Source: Acephala macrosclerotiorum (Eukaryota; Ascomycota; Leotiomycetes; Helotiales; Mollisiaceae). From it: a stretch of 42,120 nucleotides of DNA. The DNA lies in contig MU119584.1 of assembly GCA_014904845.1 (NCBI GenBank), positions 1 to 42,120 of the forward strand, given 5' to 3'. The translations under genes were made by a program, and so were the position numbers. Positions 1-15,300 of the stretch are shown here, one piece after another (position 1 is the first letter of the stretch; each line of letters opens with the position of its first letter). The notes under the pieces were generated by a model. The model was not told where the DNA came from and did no database searches. It saw nothing but the letters and a program-made list of their open reading frames with translations.

Positions 1-3
<3 letters not shown>

Positions 4-30
<27 letters not shown>
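4..30. repeat. (TTA)9 microsatellite
   Basis: Nine uninterrupted copies of TTA at the left window edge. The tract lies inside the AT-rich block and probably has no function. Confidence 0.8.
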
Positions 31-32
<2 letters not shown>

Positions 33-437
33 TATTTATTATAATTATTAAATATTAAAATATAAATATAATAATAATATTAAAAAAAATTTAAAAAATT
101 TAAAAATTAATATTAATATTAATAATTTAAATTATAAAAAATAATTAATTATTAATTACAAAAAAATTATAAAATTTTATTAATTAAATTTTTATTATAA
201 TTTTTTTAAATTATATAAATAATATTTTTATATTTTTATTATTTTATATTTAATTAAATTATAATTTTTTTTAATATTTTTTATAATATTATTATTATTA
301 TTATTATTGTTTTTAATTATAATTATTATAAAAAAAATTTTATTAATATTCTTTTTTATTTTTAATTTTTTTTTTAATATTTAAACGTTTAATTTTATAT
401 AATTAAATATTATTTAAAATATATTTATTATATTAAT

Positions 438-570
438 TATCGAAATATATATACGTATTTATTACGTATTTTAATTAAAAAAAAATTAATATTTTTATAT
501 TTAATACGTAAAAATTACGATTATTAAACGTAATATATTAATATATTCGAGTATTTTAATATTATTAATA
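438..570 (+). mobile_element. RIP-mutated LTR, family A copy 1
   Basis: This 133-base segment aligns to the intact solo LTR at 39097-39290. In the first 40 bases I count 14 differences, all C to T or G to A, while all three CpG sites are kept. About 61 bases from the middle of the LTR are deleted. The ends TA..TA are the expected mutated form of TG..CA. The five bases on each side are both TTAAT (433-437 and 571-575). That would fit a solo LTR, but in such A/T sequence a chance match is possible. The same five bases also follow copy 2 at 25556-25560, so this may instead be the 5' LTR of a large nested element. Confidence 0.75.
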
Positions 571-3500
571 TTAATTAGTATTTGATTTTATTAATTAAAT
601 ATAAAATAATAAAATTTAAATTAAAAAAAAATTTTACGTAAAAAAATATATATTTTTTTGAAATTTAAAAGTATATATTTAATTTTTTTTCGATATTTAA
701 AAAATTTTACAAAAAAATATTAAAAAAATTCTACGTAAAAACGTGTAAATTCTTTTAATATTTAAAAGTTTTATATTTTATATTTTTCTCGATATTTAAA
801 ATTTTTTACGTATAATATTAAAAATTTAAAAAAATAATTATTAAAATTTTAATTGTACTTTTTTTGATTTGCGTTTATTATATACGATAAAAAAATCGAT
901 TATAAAAATTCTATTTTTTTTGAATTAATAATTAAAATAATAATAAACGTTATATATTGTATTTTTTTTAAAAAATAATAAATTTTTATATTATTCGAAA
1001 TATATTTAAATTACGATTAATTCGAATTTTTATTTATATTTTATATATAAACAAATAAATTTATATTAAAATAAATAAATTTATTGAATATAAATTAATA
1101 TTTTAAAATAATAAAAATTAATATTTAAAATAAAAATAAAATTTTTTTGAAAAACAATTTATTTTTTTCGAATACTTTTTTATTATTTAATAATAAATGC
1201 GAGAAATTACAAATATTTATTTTAATTTTTTTTACTATAAAAAAAGCAAATTTAAATAAACGTATAAAATTTTTTATTTATTTTATTATAATAAAAACGA
1301 ATACGAAAAATAAATCGATCTCGAGAAATTAAATTTAAATAAATTTATTATAAACGAATTTATTTTATATAAATTCGAAATATTCAAAAAATTCGAATAT
1401 AAAAATATAATTTTATAAGATTTTTATAAAAATAATTTTAAAAATTAAAAAATAATATATTTTAAAATAATTATTAATAATAAAATTATTATTTTAAAAA
1501 ATTATTTTAGAAAAAATAACGTTTATATATTATATAAACGATTAAATAAATAGATTAAAATTTTTATTTAAAAACGATAATAATATATAATTTGAATAAA
1601 TACGAAAATACAATAATAAAAAAATTTAAAAAAATTTAATTTTCGATTTAATTTTCGATTTAATTATAATTAAATTTAATTGTTTTAAATAAATTATAAA
1701 AATTGAAATTTGAATTGAATATACGATAAAAATTTAAATAAAATATATTTATTATTTAATAATTAAATTTTCAAAGAATTTTATAAATATTAATTTAAAA
1801 AAAACGAAGAAATTATTTTTAATATTTTTAATATAAATTAAAAATTATAATAAAAAATATCTCGAAATAAAAATAAAATATACGTATTTTTAAAGATATT
1901 ATTTTAAAAACTTGAAAAAATCGTCGAAAAATTCAATAAAATAAAAAACAAACGAAAAATAATAATTTATTATAAAATAAATTAATTTAAAATAATAACG
2001 TTTAATCGATTTAAAATAGTAATATTTGAAAAAAAAAATATTAATTCGATTAAAAATAATAAAAAACTAATATTACAAATAAATTTCAAAATAAATATAA
2101 TATTATTTACAATGTAAATAAAAAGATTTATTAGAATTAAATTTATTATAATAATAAATTTTTTAATTTTTTAATATACGAAAAAACGATTATAAGTTTT
2201 AAAAAATTAATTATTTTTAACGAGAAATTTACGACGAATATTAATTGTATAATACAAAAAAAAAAAATTTAAAATTTCGAGTAAAAATAAAAAAAAAATA
2301 TTAAAAAATTAAATTATTAAAAAATTTAATAATTTAAATTTTTTTTATTTTAATAATAATAATAAATATAAAAAAATAATATACGATTTTTTAAACGAGA
2401 AATTGAAATTATTTCGAGTTTATTACGATAATACAAATATTACGTTAAATATATACGAAAAAGCGTTTTTAATTATATTAAAAAAATAAATATAAAATTT
2501 TTATTTGAATAATATTTGTTATTATAATTTTTCGTTTAAAGAAATTATTAAATATATAAAAATCAAATTCGAGATTTTATATGTTTTAATAATATATTAA
2601 AAAAAATAAAAAGAAATTATTTTACGAGATGTCGTTAAAAAAAAATTTACTAAAAAATTAATTAAAAATCTCGAATTATTATTTGATAAATTACAATAAA
2701 TTCGAAGAAAATAATCAAAAGAAAATCGTAAAAACGATAATATGAAAAATTGTATTTTACGAGTTTATAATAATATTAAAAAATATTGTATATATTTTAT
2801 AGATTTTAAAAATATATTAAAAAACGTTTAATATTAATTGTAATATATTATTTAATTAATTGAGAAAAAACGAAATAAAAATAATTGAATTTTAGTATTT
2901 ATTTTATTGATTATAAATACAATAAATATAAAATAAATAAAAATCGCGATAATAAACGCGATTAAAGTAAATATAATTACGATTACAAAAATTAAAAATA
3001 CGATAAATACGATTAAAATAATTATTCGAGAAAAATAAAATATTAATCGATAAAATATTTTTTTAAAAAAAATGATAAATATACGAGAAATTTAAAAATG
3101 AAATTTATTTTTAATATAAAAAATATATATTTTCAATAAATTATTAAATTTTTTTAATTTACGAAAAAAAAATAAAAAAATTTGATAATGAGAATAAAAT
3201 AAATATTTTTAATATTTTTATTTTAAATATAAAAAAATTCGATTTCGAAAAATAGAAAAAAAATAATTAAAAGTTTATAAAAATTAATTTTTTTGTTGTA
3301 AAATACGTTAATATTAAAAAATTAATTACGAAATTAAATAATTAAAAAATATAATATTTTTTGATTAAAAACGATATATTTTATTTAATTGAAAAAAATT
3401 TAAATTAGATTTTTTTTTTAATTTATAAATAAATATATTATAAAGAGATTTTAAAGTATATTATTAAATATAAATATAATCGTTATATTAATTGTAAAAT

Positions 3501-6439
3501 ACAATTAATTTATAATTTTACAAAAAATTGATTTATAGATTAAATTTAATATTTCGAATCGCGAAAAAAAAATTCAATTTGAAATAAATAATATAAAAAT
3601 CGAAAATATAATTAGAATTTATATTTTTTATATTGTATTTTATAATATATTATTTTTATTATTTTTAGAAAATATAAATAAGTTTAAAATTTGATTTAAT
3701 AATATAAAAAATTATATAGAAAAATATAATAATAATATAATTATATTAATTATACGCAAATAAAAATATTTATAAATTTTATTAATAAAATTAAATATAA
3801 GAATTTTATATTTTAATAATTAAAATAAATAAATAAATTTTATTATTATTATTAAATGAACGTAAAATCATTAAAATAATTTAAATTTTTTTTATTAAAC
3901 GATTACAAATTTAATTATTTGATAATCGTTAATATTATATATTTGAACGATAACGCGATTTTACAATTTATAGATTTTATTATAAAATTTTAAAATATAT
4001 AATTCGTTATAAAAATGTTTATATAAATAATATAAAATATAATTAAAAAATATTAAATTAATACGTAATTGAAATTATTAGAAATTTTAATTTATAATAC
4101 TAAAAAAAATTTTGCGTTAATAAAATTCAAACAATAAATAAAAATCGTAATAATAAAAAACGATTTTAATATTTTAATTACTTTAGATTTATTTATTAAT
4201 TTTAATATTCGAGTTTTTAAAAAGTACAAAAAATAAAAAAAATTATATAAATTATTAGTAATTACAAATAAAAAATATATTATATAATTATTTTATAAAT
4301 CGATAAATTTTAAATTAATTGTAATAAAATTTTATTTTTAAAAATTGTAAATTGAAAAATCAATAATAAAATAATCTACGAAAATTACATAAAAAAACGA
4401 AAAATTAAAAACAATAAAAATAATACAAAAAATTAAAAATTAAAAAAACGATAATAATAATTATTTAATTTTAATCGAAATTTAATTTAAATATTGTAAT
4501 CGATTAAAAAATATAAAAAATAAATTTAAATTTATAATTTATTTCGAATAAAATTATTTTAATTTTACGAATATTAATAATAATAATAACGATTTTACGA
4601 ATAATAAAAATTTTAATTAATATTATATAAAAAAAAAATTATAATCAATATAATTTATATAACGAGTAAAAAAAAAACAAATATAAAATTCGTAATCAAA
4701 TTATAAAAAGAGAAAATTATTATTATATTTAGAAATTTTTTTAAAATTTTATAATAAAAAAAATAAAATAAATTATTTATTAAAAATTTTTTTAAATTTA
4801 TATAATACGATTTAATAACGTATAAAAATATTTCGATTTTTAAATTTAAATTAATACACGAAATTAAAAATAAAATAATAAACGAATTATACGAAAAAAT
4901 AAAAATTGTAATTTAAATTTTTAATAATAAATTAAAAAAATTTATTTTTATAAAAATTTTTACAATTTAATAAATAAATCAAAAAATAATTTTAATTTAA
5001 AATTATAATTTTGTAATATAATTATAAAACGTTATATAAATATATACGTAATTACAAATTTTAATTCAATAAACAATTTTTATTAATTTATTAAAAAAAA
5101 TAATATATTTTTATTTCAAAAAAACAATTATAATTATAAAAAAATTATTATATAAACTCGTAAAAACAAATACTTATTAATTTACTATATATTATAAATA
5201 TTATATTTTTAAATTGAAAATAAAACTTTCAATATATAATTTTTGTTTTTAATTAAAAAATATAAAAAAATATTCGAAATCGTTAATATATAAATAAACA
5301 ATATATTAAAATTATTAACGTTATAATTTGCGAATTTAAAAAAAAAAAAATTAAAAAAAATTAAATTGTAAATAAAAAATATTTAATATTTATAAATTAA
5401 TTAATATTTAACGATAAAATTATATAATTACTAAAAAAAAAACAAAATATAATTTAAATAAAAAAATTAAAACAAAAAAATTGAATTTATTAATTTAAAA
5501 ATTATAAATTATTTTAATTAATATTAAAAATAACGAATTCGCGAAATATATATTACGTTTATTTATTAATTAGAAATTGTTTTTAATTTATTAATCGCAA
5601 TATAATATTAAATTTCAATCGAAAAAAATGTAATAATTTTAAATAAAAAATTGAAATAATAATAAAATAATTTATTATATAATATTTATTATATTTTAAT
5701 CGATTTAAAAACAATTAAAATATTCGTATTTATAAACGATTTATATATTAATAATACTAATTTGAACTCGTAAATTGAATACGTAATTATAATAATTAAT
5801 AAAATTTGAACGAAAAACGATTTTAAAATAAAAATAATTTAATATATTAAAATTTTATAAAATGTAAAAAAATTATTAAAAGCGTTTTAACGTTTGAAAT
5901 TTATAAAATAATTAATAAAACGAATATAATAATTGTAATAATTTCTATTATTAATATAATTATAAAATAATTCGATTTATTTAATATTTTTATTATCGTT
6001 TATATAAATTTGTATTTTTTATACGATTATTTAATAAAATTAAAAATAATAATTAAAAAACGTTTTATAATCGATATTATAATTTTAAAATAATTATATA
6101 AACGTAAAAAATTATAAAAAGTACAATAAATATATAAAAACAATAATTCGATAAATATTATAATAAAATTCAATTTAAATAAAATTTTATAAACGTTTAT
6201 TAATATGAATAATTTTACGATTAAAATAAAAAAATAAATAAAAAAAAAAAAAATTTAAAATAAAATTAAAGTTTTATTTTTTTAAATTGAATAAATTAAT
6301 TTATTTTAAATTAAATTTTTAAAAATATAAAAATATAATTAATTGTTATTAATTAATTATATAAATCGTAAATTAAAATTATTAAAACGTTCGAAAACAA
6401 ATTACAAAATATTAAGATTTTAATTTAATATCAATAATT

Positions 6440-7700
6440 CAATTTTTTTTTTTTTTTTCAAAGGAAGTATTTATTTATTTATATAATTAAATAGAGTGAA
6501 CGTAAGATTAAAAAGTAGACGTTAAAGTAATTATTGTCAAAAGTAATAAGAATTATAACTCGGATTATTTAATCGATCGTTTAAGCGATCATATAATTGA
6601 ATCGACATTGGTAATTCTTTTTTTGAGAAAAGACGCTTTTTCCAACTCGTAAACCAAATACAAAAGAGAGTACTACTGTAGTTACTAACGCGTTGTCCCG
6701 TTATCAAATACTAGAAAGAAATCTGATCGTGAACCAATTATCGTTACGTATTGTAATATTTGATCGATTAAACCAGATTTGGAAAAATTCTCTCAAATCC
6801 GATATTTATAATCTTTGAATCAATCGAAAGTTTTACTTTCAAAAACATCGAAAATATCGAAAAATACTAAAAATATCAAAACAATAATTACACATTCTTT
6901 TTTTTAATACTATTCTTTTCAATGATCGCTTTTTTTACTATTCTCACTTTTATCGATTAATTTTTAGACTTCGAAACGTTATACTTATTTTTATACTTTG
7001 ATATTAAAACGATTAATATTAACGAGCGATTTAAATACTTTATTAATATTGAATTTGATTATAATATTAATTAAATTATTGTTTTTAATAATTTATTAAA
7101 TTTTCAAGAGTTTTTTGTATTTATACGATTATTTAATAATTATAATATCGATTATAAAATACTTTTTTTTAGTAGTATCGAATTTGATTATATACTCGTA
7201 AAAAGAAAAAAATTGATATAAATAATTACAAGAATTAAATTCAATTTAAATCGTTTTATAATAAAATTAAAAATAATAAAAATCGAAATTTTTATATCGA
7301 TTTTTATTGTTATTACGTATAATTTAAAAATTAAAATAATACGAATAATTTTTTTGTATTTTATTGAATTTCAATAAAATAAATTATCTCGTAAATTGAA
7401 TTGTTTATTACTATAGATTTTATTACTAAAAACGACGATATACTCGATCTATAAATTGAGATTTTTATTTATAGTAAAGAAATCGTTTACAAAAACGAAA
7501 AATTTCGTTGAATGTAAATCTAAATAAAAAAATCGAAGTCTACAATCGAAATTGTTTATCTACTATTGTAATCGTTTATTCAGCGCTACAATTTGCTTTT
7601 TTTCGAGATATTAATATTAAACTATCGTCGATATATCGTACGCAGTTTTCGATTAATAAATAGAATTAATATATATTCTTCGAGTACATTACTCGAAGTA
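6440..7700. other. Less mutated segment of the AT-rich block
   Basis: Bases outside CpG context survive here far more often than on either side; 6601-6800 is the clearest part. It directly follows repeat R copy 1 and may be the 5' leader and start of the internal region of that element. No reading frame of useful length or recognisable protein is present. It may have escaped some rounds of RIP, or belong to a younger or unique insertion. Confidence 0.5.
6459..6606 (+). mobile_element. Direct repeat R copy 1, probable LTR
   Basis: These 148 bases align without gaps to 24339-24486 (offset 17880), preceded in both places by a T run. Roughly 23 differences are seen, all transitions, and most show G or C here against A or T in copy 2, so this copy is less mutated. 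The right edge reads ..cgaca followed by ttggtaattc. A CA terminus followed by a TGG-containing stretch is what a 5' LTR followed by a tRNA primer-binding site looks like. The left edge is unclear because sequence before the T run does not align, so the true LTR may be longer. Confidence 0.6.
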
Positions 7701-10700
7701 CGTTTATTTGTAAAAATTTGATTTCAAATTAATTAAACTTAAACGCTTATTTTACTTTTTTTACGAAAATATAATTCTATTTTCGATTTTATCTATTATT
7801 AATTTATATTCATTGAATAACAAAAAAGTATTCGACGTAAAAAACTCTATAAATTTAATTAGTAATTTAATTTTTTATAGTTCAAAGTTTTTTAATTTTA
7901 TAAAAATTTAATTTCTCAAAATAAATATATCGTCGATTTATATATCGATTATCTCGAATAAAATATAATTACTTTTTGTAATAAATAAGCAAAAATCGAA
8001 AATTGAAAATTCTATTGAGAATTTGTTTTTATAATAAATACTATATATTTCTATTTTCAAAATTTTGTAAAAAGATTTAATTATTTTAAAAACGACGTTT
8101 AATAAAAATTTATTTATTATTTTTTTTAAAAATTTAACGAAAATAATACGTACTAATAAAATTATTAATTGTACGTATATTTAAATAATATTTCTCAAAT
8201 AAAAATTGATTTTTTTAAATTTAAAAAATAAAATTAAAATAATAATAATTCGTTAATTAACGCGTTAAATAATCGAGAATTGAATTAATATTATTTTTTT
8301 ATTTTTATTATTAAATATTTAAATTATAAAACGAGATTTCTCGTATAAAATTATTATTTCTATGTTTTTAATTTCATTTACTAGTTTTAAATCGAAAATT
8401 TATTAATTATTAATCTTTTTCAAATTATTGAAAATTAATTTAAAAATTCTTTTTACGATTAATTTATTAATTTTTTTTTACGAGAAATTGTAAACAAATT
8501 ATTTAAAATAATAATAATTCTTTTTACGTCAAAATTTATAAATAATTGTTTATTTTTAATTTTTTTTTCGATTAAATAAATTTCGAAAATTTTTATATTT
8601 ATATAAATTATTATATAAATATATTCATTAAAATTAAAAACGTAAAAAAAGATTTTTATTGTAATTCGAAATAAATATAAATTTTTTTTCAAAATATATA
8701 AAATTTTTTCGATTAAACGAAGTAAATCAAATATATATTTTTTTATTTTTGAATTTTTTTTAAAGAAATTTAATTTTAAATTTAAATTTTTTAATAAATT
8801 TTTTTTTAATAAATAATTTTTTAATTATTTTTTAAATTACTTAAAGTTTTAATAAAATAATTTTATTATAATACTATAAAAACTTTTTGATTTATTTAAT
8901 AATTGTAATTAATATATTTTTTTATTTACTATTAAAAATATATATAGTTTTTTTTATTTTTTGTTTTTTTTTTCAAATAAATACGTTTAAATTTAAAAAT
9001 AAATCGATCAAATAATAATTTTATAAATTATTTTTTATTCGTAGAACGTTATTAATTTAATAAATAATATAATATTTTTAAATTATAATTATTATATTTT
9101 TTATCGTTTTAATTCTAGCGATAATTGATATTACAAACGCGTTTTATTGTAATATTCGAAAATAAATATTGAAAATAAAAAATATAAAAATAATATCGTT
9201 CAATTTCACTATATTATTAGTTATTTTAATTATTATTTTAATTATTATTTGAAATTTCTTTTTTTTTCGTAAATCGAGAAATTCTCAAAGTAATATATTA
9301 TATATATACTTTAATAAAACGTAATACTTTTTTATTAGATCAATCGAATTATAAATTTCTATTAATATAATTTTCGAATCGATATTTATATTTTTAATAT
9401 TATTACAAAATTCCTTAGAATTAAAATTCGTTTCAAAATTATAAATAGTAAATATTAATAATTCAAAGTAAACGTTGATTTAATACGCTCGAAAAACGTT
9501 TTATATTTCTTTTATCAATATATTTACAAAAAATTTCGCGATTTGAAATATTATAATTTTATTTATAATTTGAAATATTAGTTTTCTATCGATTTACAAT
9601 ATATTTAAATAAATAAAATAATTAAAATTATAATCGTCGTATAATATAAATTTAAAATAATTGAAAAATTTATTATTTATTTAATATTACTAATAAAATC
9701 TCGTTATTTTTTTAATTTTTTCAAAATTCATAAAATGTTTTTTACGTTTTAATACTCGCACGAATTTAACGATCGATAAATATTCGAAATATTTATATAA
9801 TCGTTTAAATTTCGTTTCAATTAAATAATAAATAATAAAATTAATTTTTGTCGTAAAAACTTTATAATTACTATAAATTAAATTTTCGAGTAAATTAAAC
9901 AATATTTAAAAATATTTAAACGTTTTAATAATAAATATATATCGTTTATTTTAAACAAATATATTATTAAAATTATTAAATTTAATTCGTAGTTTGTTTA
10001 TATTTTAAAAATACAATAAGAAAAATACATTTACTAAAATCACGTAAAACGTAATACGTTCAATTAACGTATTAATATCAATAATTTCAAAAAATAAAAT
10101 TTTATTGATTTCAAATTTAATTATTATTTTTCCAATTTTAAATTCGTTTAATTTAATATTTCGAATTCGTTAAAAAATTAAATATTAATTTTCGTCGATA
10201 ATCGATTATTGAACGATACTAATATCGATTATAATACTTATAAAAACGTTTAATGCGTAGTAGTTTATCAAATACATTTTTATATTAATAAATATTGAAA
10301 ATAATTTCAATTATATTGTAATATTTAATATCGTATAATAAATTGATTAGTGATCGAATAATTCAATAATTTTAAATTTATTAATCGTATTATAAAATAT
10401 TATAAAATAATTAATCGATCGCGTAATATCGTTTTTATATAGATTTTCTTTTTTAGTAAATTCAATAACAAATTATTTATATTTTTTAATAATATTAAAA
10501 TCTAATTTTTCGAATTTAATTACGAATTAAATTATTTTGTTTTTATTGAATGATTTCGATTTTTTAAAATCGTCGTACGCTTTTTTTCTTTTTTTTAGTG
10601 TATAATAAATATTTTAATAATTCGAGTTTTTACAAACGAAATATTTTTTTTGTTTTAATATATTATTGATTTTTTATAATTAATTCAATCGTTATATTAA

Positions 10701-12060
10701 ATATTTTTATCGTAATATTTATAATTTACAAAATATAATTTAATTATATTTCAATAAATTTTTTTTTTTTTAATTATAAAAATTCTAAAAATTGTTTTTA
10801 TTTTCATTTAAAATAAAATCGTATTATAAACGTTTTTATATACTATTTAAAAATTCGATAAAAATCGAAAAAACGTTTAATAATATTTTAATACGTTTCA
10901 ATAAATATAATAGAATTTGTTTCGTATAATAATTTTTATTTGTATATTTAAACGTAAATTAAATTGTTTTTAAATTAGTTTTTAATATAATATTTCGAAG
11001 TATTTAAAAATCGTTTTATTTAAATTTTGCGTTTAAATTAACGCGAATATAATCGTATTTTATTAATTGAATATTTTGTTTTAATGTTTTTTAATCTCGA
11101 AATTCGATTTTATAATTTCAATTATTTTATCAAAAAATAGACTTTTTTTAATAAAATTTTAATAATAGAACTTATTAATCTCGTCGATAAATATAATCGA
11201 AAACGCGTTATAATAATTTTTAAATTTAATATTTATTTTCGAATATAAATTTTTAAATACTCGTATAAATATATTTAATAAATTTTTTTTTCGTAGTATT
11301 TGAATTTATTATTATAAATTTTTATAAAAATAATTAATTTTTTATTAAAATTCGCGATTGAAATTATATATTAATCGATTAAAATTTTTTAATAATTTTT
11401 TAATTTCTAATAATAATAAAAACGACGAATTTCATTTCGAGTTTTTATTTTTTAATAATAAATTTAATAATAATATTTTATTGCGCTTTTAAAATTATTT
11501 TTAAAATATCGTACGTTCGAATAACGTTGTTTGTTTTATAGAAAGTTTTGTAGTAAGTTTTAATAATTGAAAAAAGAAATTTGAAAGTATTAATATTATT
11601 TTTTTAATTTTTTCGATAAAAATAATAAAAAATATTAATTTTTGAATTTGTTTTATTTTTAGATTGATTGTATTTTTTTATAAATTGAAATTTTCTATTA
11701 AATTTATTTTTATAATTTTTTTATATAATTATTTTAATTGTTTTTTTTTATTTGTAATATTTATTAATATTTTTAAAATTTTAATAAATCGTTTTTTCGA
11801 TATTTATATTTTGTTTATTCGTAAAATTTTATATAGTTTTTTTTTTGTATTTTCGTTTATTTTTTTTTTAAATATTTTTTTTATATTCTATTTATAATTT
11901 ATAGTCTCGATTATTTTTCATTTTAAAATTTTGTATTTATTTTAATATGTATTGTATTGAATTAAAAAATAGAAAAAATAATAAGAAAATTTTTTTTTGA
12001 TTAAAATCGTATTTTGAAAAAATGTAATTATATTTTCAAAAAATATTTTATTAAATCGTA

Positions 12061-12320
12061 TTGTAATAGAATTATATGTTTTCTTTTTAAAAATCCTTGT
12101 AAATAACTAATTTCAAAAGCAATACTAATTACGTGTTTTTTAGTATATAAAGAGTTTTCGTTTACTATAAATTAATCAATAATTTTTTCTATTTTTATTT
12201 TGATTAATTAATTGATTGATTTACGAATTACAAATTATTTCGAATAAATTTAGTCTATTAATTAAAACGAATTAATTTACGATTAAATTTTTTTGTTTTG
12301 TATTTTATTGTTTTTTTATA
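12061..12320 (+). mobile_element. Direct repeat B copy 1, probable 5' LTR
   Basis: These 260 bases align without a gap to 23861-24120 (offset exactly 11800). By hand I count 37 differences, 36 of them transitions. In 17 this copy has T where the other has C, and in 11 it has G where the other has A; the reverse classes have only 4 each. This copy therefore lost C on the plus strand while the other lost G. The segment begins TTGTAAT and ends TTTTATA, compatible with TG..CA ends after mutation. No convincing target-site duplication was found, so exact ends and orientation are open. Confidence 0.7.
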
Positions 12321-15300
12321 TTAGTAAAGCGACGCTGGAAAATAAATTGTTTTAATAGATTTCGTTGAAAATTGTTTATATGCGATTTGTATATTTTGTT
12401 TTTTATTATTATTAAAAGGAAATTTAAATTACTAGAAATCGAAGATTGAAAGTTAATTAATGAAAACTTTTTATTTTGATTGTATTGTTTGAAATTAAAT
12501 AATTTGATTACGAAATTGTGAAATTGCAAAAAAATATTGATTTATAAGAATTACGTATTGAATTGTTTGAGATAATTAATATTAAAGTGAATATAAAAAA
12601 GAAAAAGAGAAACTTGCGACGATTATTTATAGTAATTGATTTTATTTTTAGTAAAAATTGAAATATAAAAAAAGAAATTTTGATGCGAAAAAAAAAAAAA
12701 ATTATAATATTGAAAAACGAAATTGTTTTATTGTTTTATATTTTAATTTTAATTTTTTTAAAAGTTATAATTCGCGAATTGTTTGTAATTGTTTTTAAAT
12801 TGAAATAATAGAATTAAAATAAGTTTTGAATTTTAAAAAATAATACGAAAAAAATTAAAACAAAAAATTTCAATTGAAAGAAATCGATTAAAAAAGTATT
12901 TGTTTAGAGAATATATTTTATTAAAATAAATAAGCGAATAAAGTTTTAAGTAAAAACTAGAATAAAAATTTTTTTATAAGAAAACGATATAAATAAAAAT
13001 TAATTTTTAAAATGAATTTCATTTAAAAATAATAATTTGAAAATTCGTATTTTTGGATTATTAAATTAATTTTTAATTTAAAAATTAAAATTAGTAAATT
13101 ATTCGTACTAAAATTTATTTTCTTTGGTAAAAAACATTTTTATTTTAATTATATTATCGATTTTTTTTAAGAAATTTTTTACAAATAATAAAAACAATTT
13201 TTTAAAAATGTAAAATTTTAAGAAATATGTATTTATATTAAAACTATAAATGTTTTTTTTTAAAGTATTTAAAATATTTTGATTTAAAAAAAACAATATT
13301 ACGATTTTTTTAAAATAATACGATAATATATATGAAGATTATAAAATTATTTTAAAAATTAAAAAAATACAATTTTTGTAATATATTAATTCGATTTACA
13401 AAAAACAAATTTAATTTATATTAAAATACAATATTAAAAATTACTTAGAAAAACAGTTTTATAACGTTTTAAAAAAAGAATTTCGCGAATACAATTAAAA
13501 GTATTATTGAATAAATATAGAATTTTTATATAAAATTATTGATTAATTTATAAGAAATTTTTTAACAATAAAAATATATGTAAATTTGTTCGATCGAATA
13601 TTCAAAGAATTAATTAAATAAAACAAATTAAATAAATAATATTAAAAACGCGAATTTATAAAAAATTTTTTAATATATATTAAAAAACGAATTTTTAAAG
13701 AAATCGATTACAAATCGATAAAAATATTTATTTATAATTACGATAAAATATACGAAAAAATAATTATTATATATAAATATAAAAAAAAAAAATAATAATA
13801 TAATAAAATTAATAATTTAAAATGCTCGAAAATTCAATAAAAACATTTGAATATTATAATATAAAAAATAATTTTAAATATAATTAATAATTTATTATTT
13901 TTTGTTTTATTCGAATTATTTATAGAAAAAATTCAATGAAAAATATATGTAATTGTTAAAAAAATTTATATTGAATTTTAATTTTCGATTTTACGTATTA
14001 TTTAAACTTAAAAAACTCGATAAATATTCGTATTAAAAATTTTAATTTAAATAAACGATTTTGTTAAAAAATTGAAAAAGTTTTTTCTTTTTTTCGTATT
14101 ATTTAATGATTTGAAAATCGCTTTAAATACTAATATTGTAAAAATGTTTCAAAAGTTGAATAGTATTATAATTTTTATAAATTAAAATTAGAATTAATTT
14201 GTTTTTTTATGAGAATATAAACGAGAAAAAAGTTTTAATTGTAAACGAAAAAAATATAGTAATATAGAAAAAAGTAAATATAGAATTTTATATAATTTAA
14301 TGTCGATTAAATTTTTGCAAAATATATTATTAATCGTTTAAAAAAATGTAATAAAAATTAACGCTATATACAACGATTAATAAAACGAGCGATATTGTTT
14401 TGAATATTTCAAACGAACAAAAAACGAAGAAATTGATTTTTTTATTGATTATTTTTTCGTAGATCACTATTTATTTATAAATAAATTAATTAATTGTAAG
14501 TATTATTATTGGAAGAGCGATTAATAGTATTATAATTTTTAGAATTGTAATCGATTTTCGCGATTGTTTATATTTAAAAATAATCGATATTAATATAATT
14601 AAATTATAAAATAAATAATTAAAGAATTTTTCGATTACGATTTCGATAAACGTTTTAAGAATATACAAAGAATTTAAGAATTTAAGAATTTGTTTAATTT
14701 ATTATTTAAGAAAGGAATAAAATTAATATTAATAAAAAAATTTTAAGAGAATTGAATTTATCGTTGTATATTTTCAATAGTAATAATATTAATATTTAAA
14801 ATTTTAATAAAACGATTATTGATAAATTCTACGAAGAATTACTAGTAAATATAATAATAGTAAATACGATAATAATAAGTAAATCGAGAAGTAAAATTTA
14901 AAGTGTACAAAAAAACTTTTAATAAAAAATAAAAATAAAAAAAAAGTATTCAAAAATCGAATTGTAACGATAAATTTTATAAAGCGTTTAAAACGAAAAA
15001 CGAGAGAAAATAAACGTAAATTAATTGAAAAATGAAATTTTGAGATAATAATTTGATACTAAAAGTAATAATTTTATTGATAAAGTTTTATTGTGAAAAT
15101 TTTTTAAGAATATAACGTCGTTTTTAAGAATTTAAAAAAGAATAAAAATAATTATTAATACTTTAAAAACATTGAATTTTATTATAGTAATTATTAATTA
15201 ATAACGAAAAAACAATGTTTATTATTTGATTTTAATAAATATTAAAATCGTTATAATAAAAGAAATATTAAAAGTTGTTGATTTTATGAAATAATTTTTT

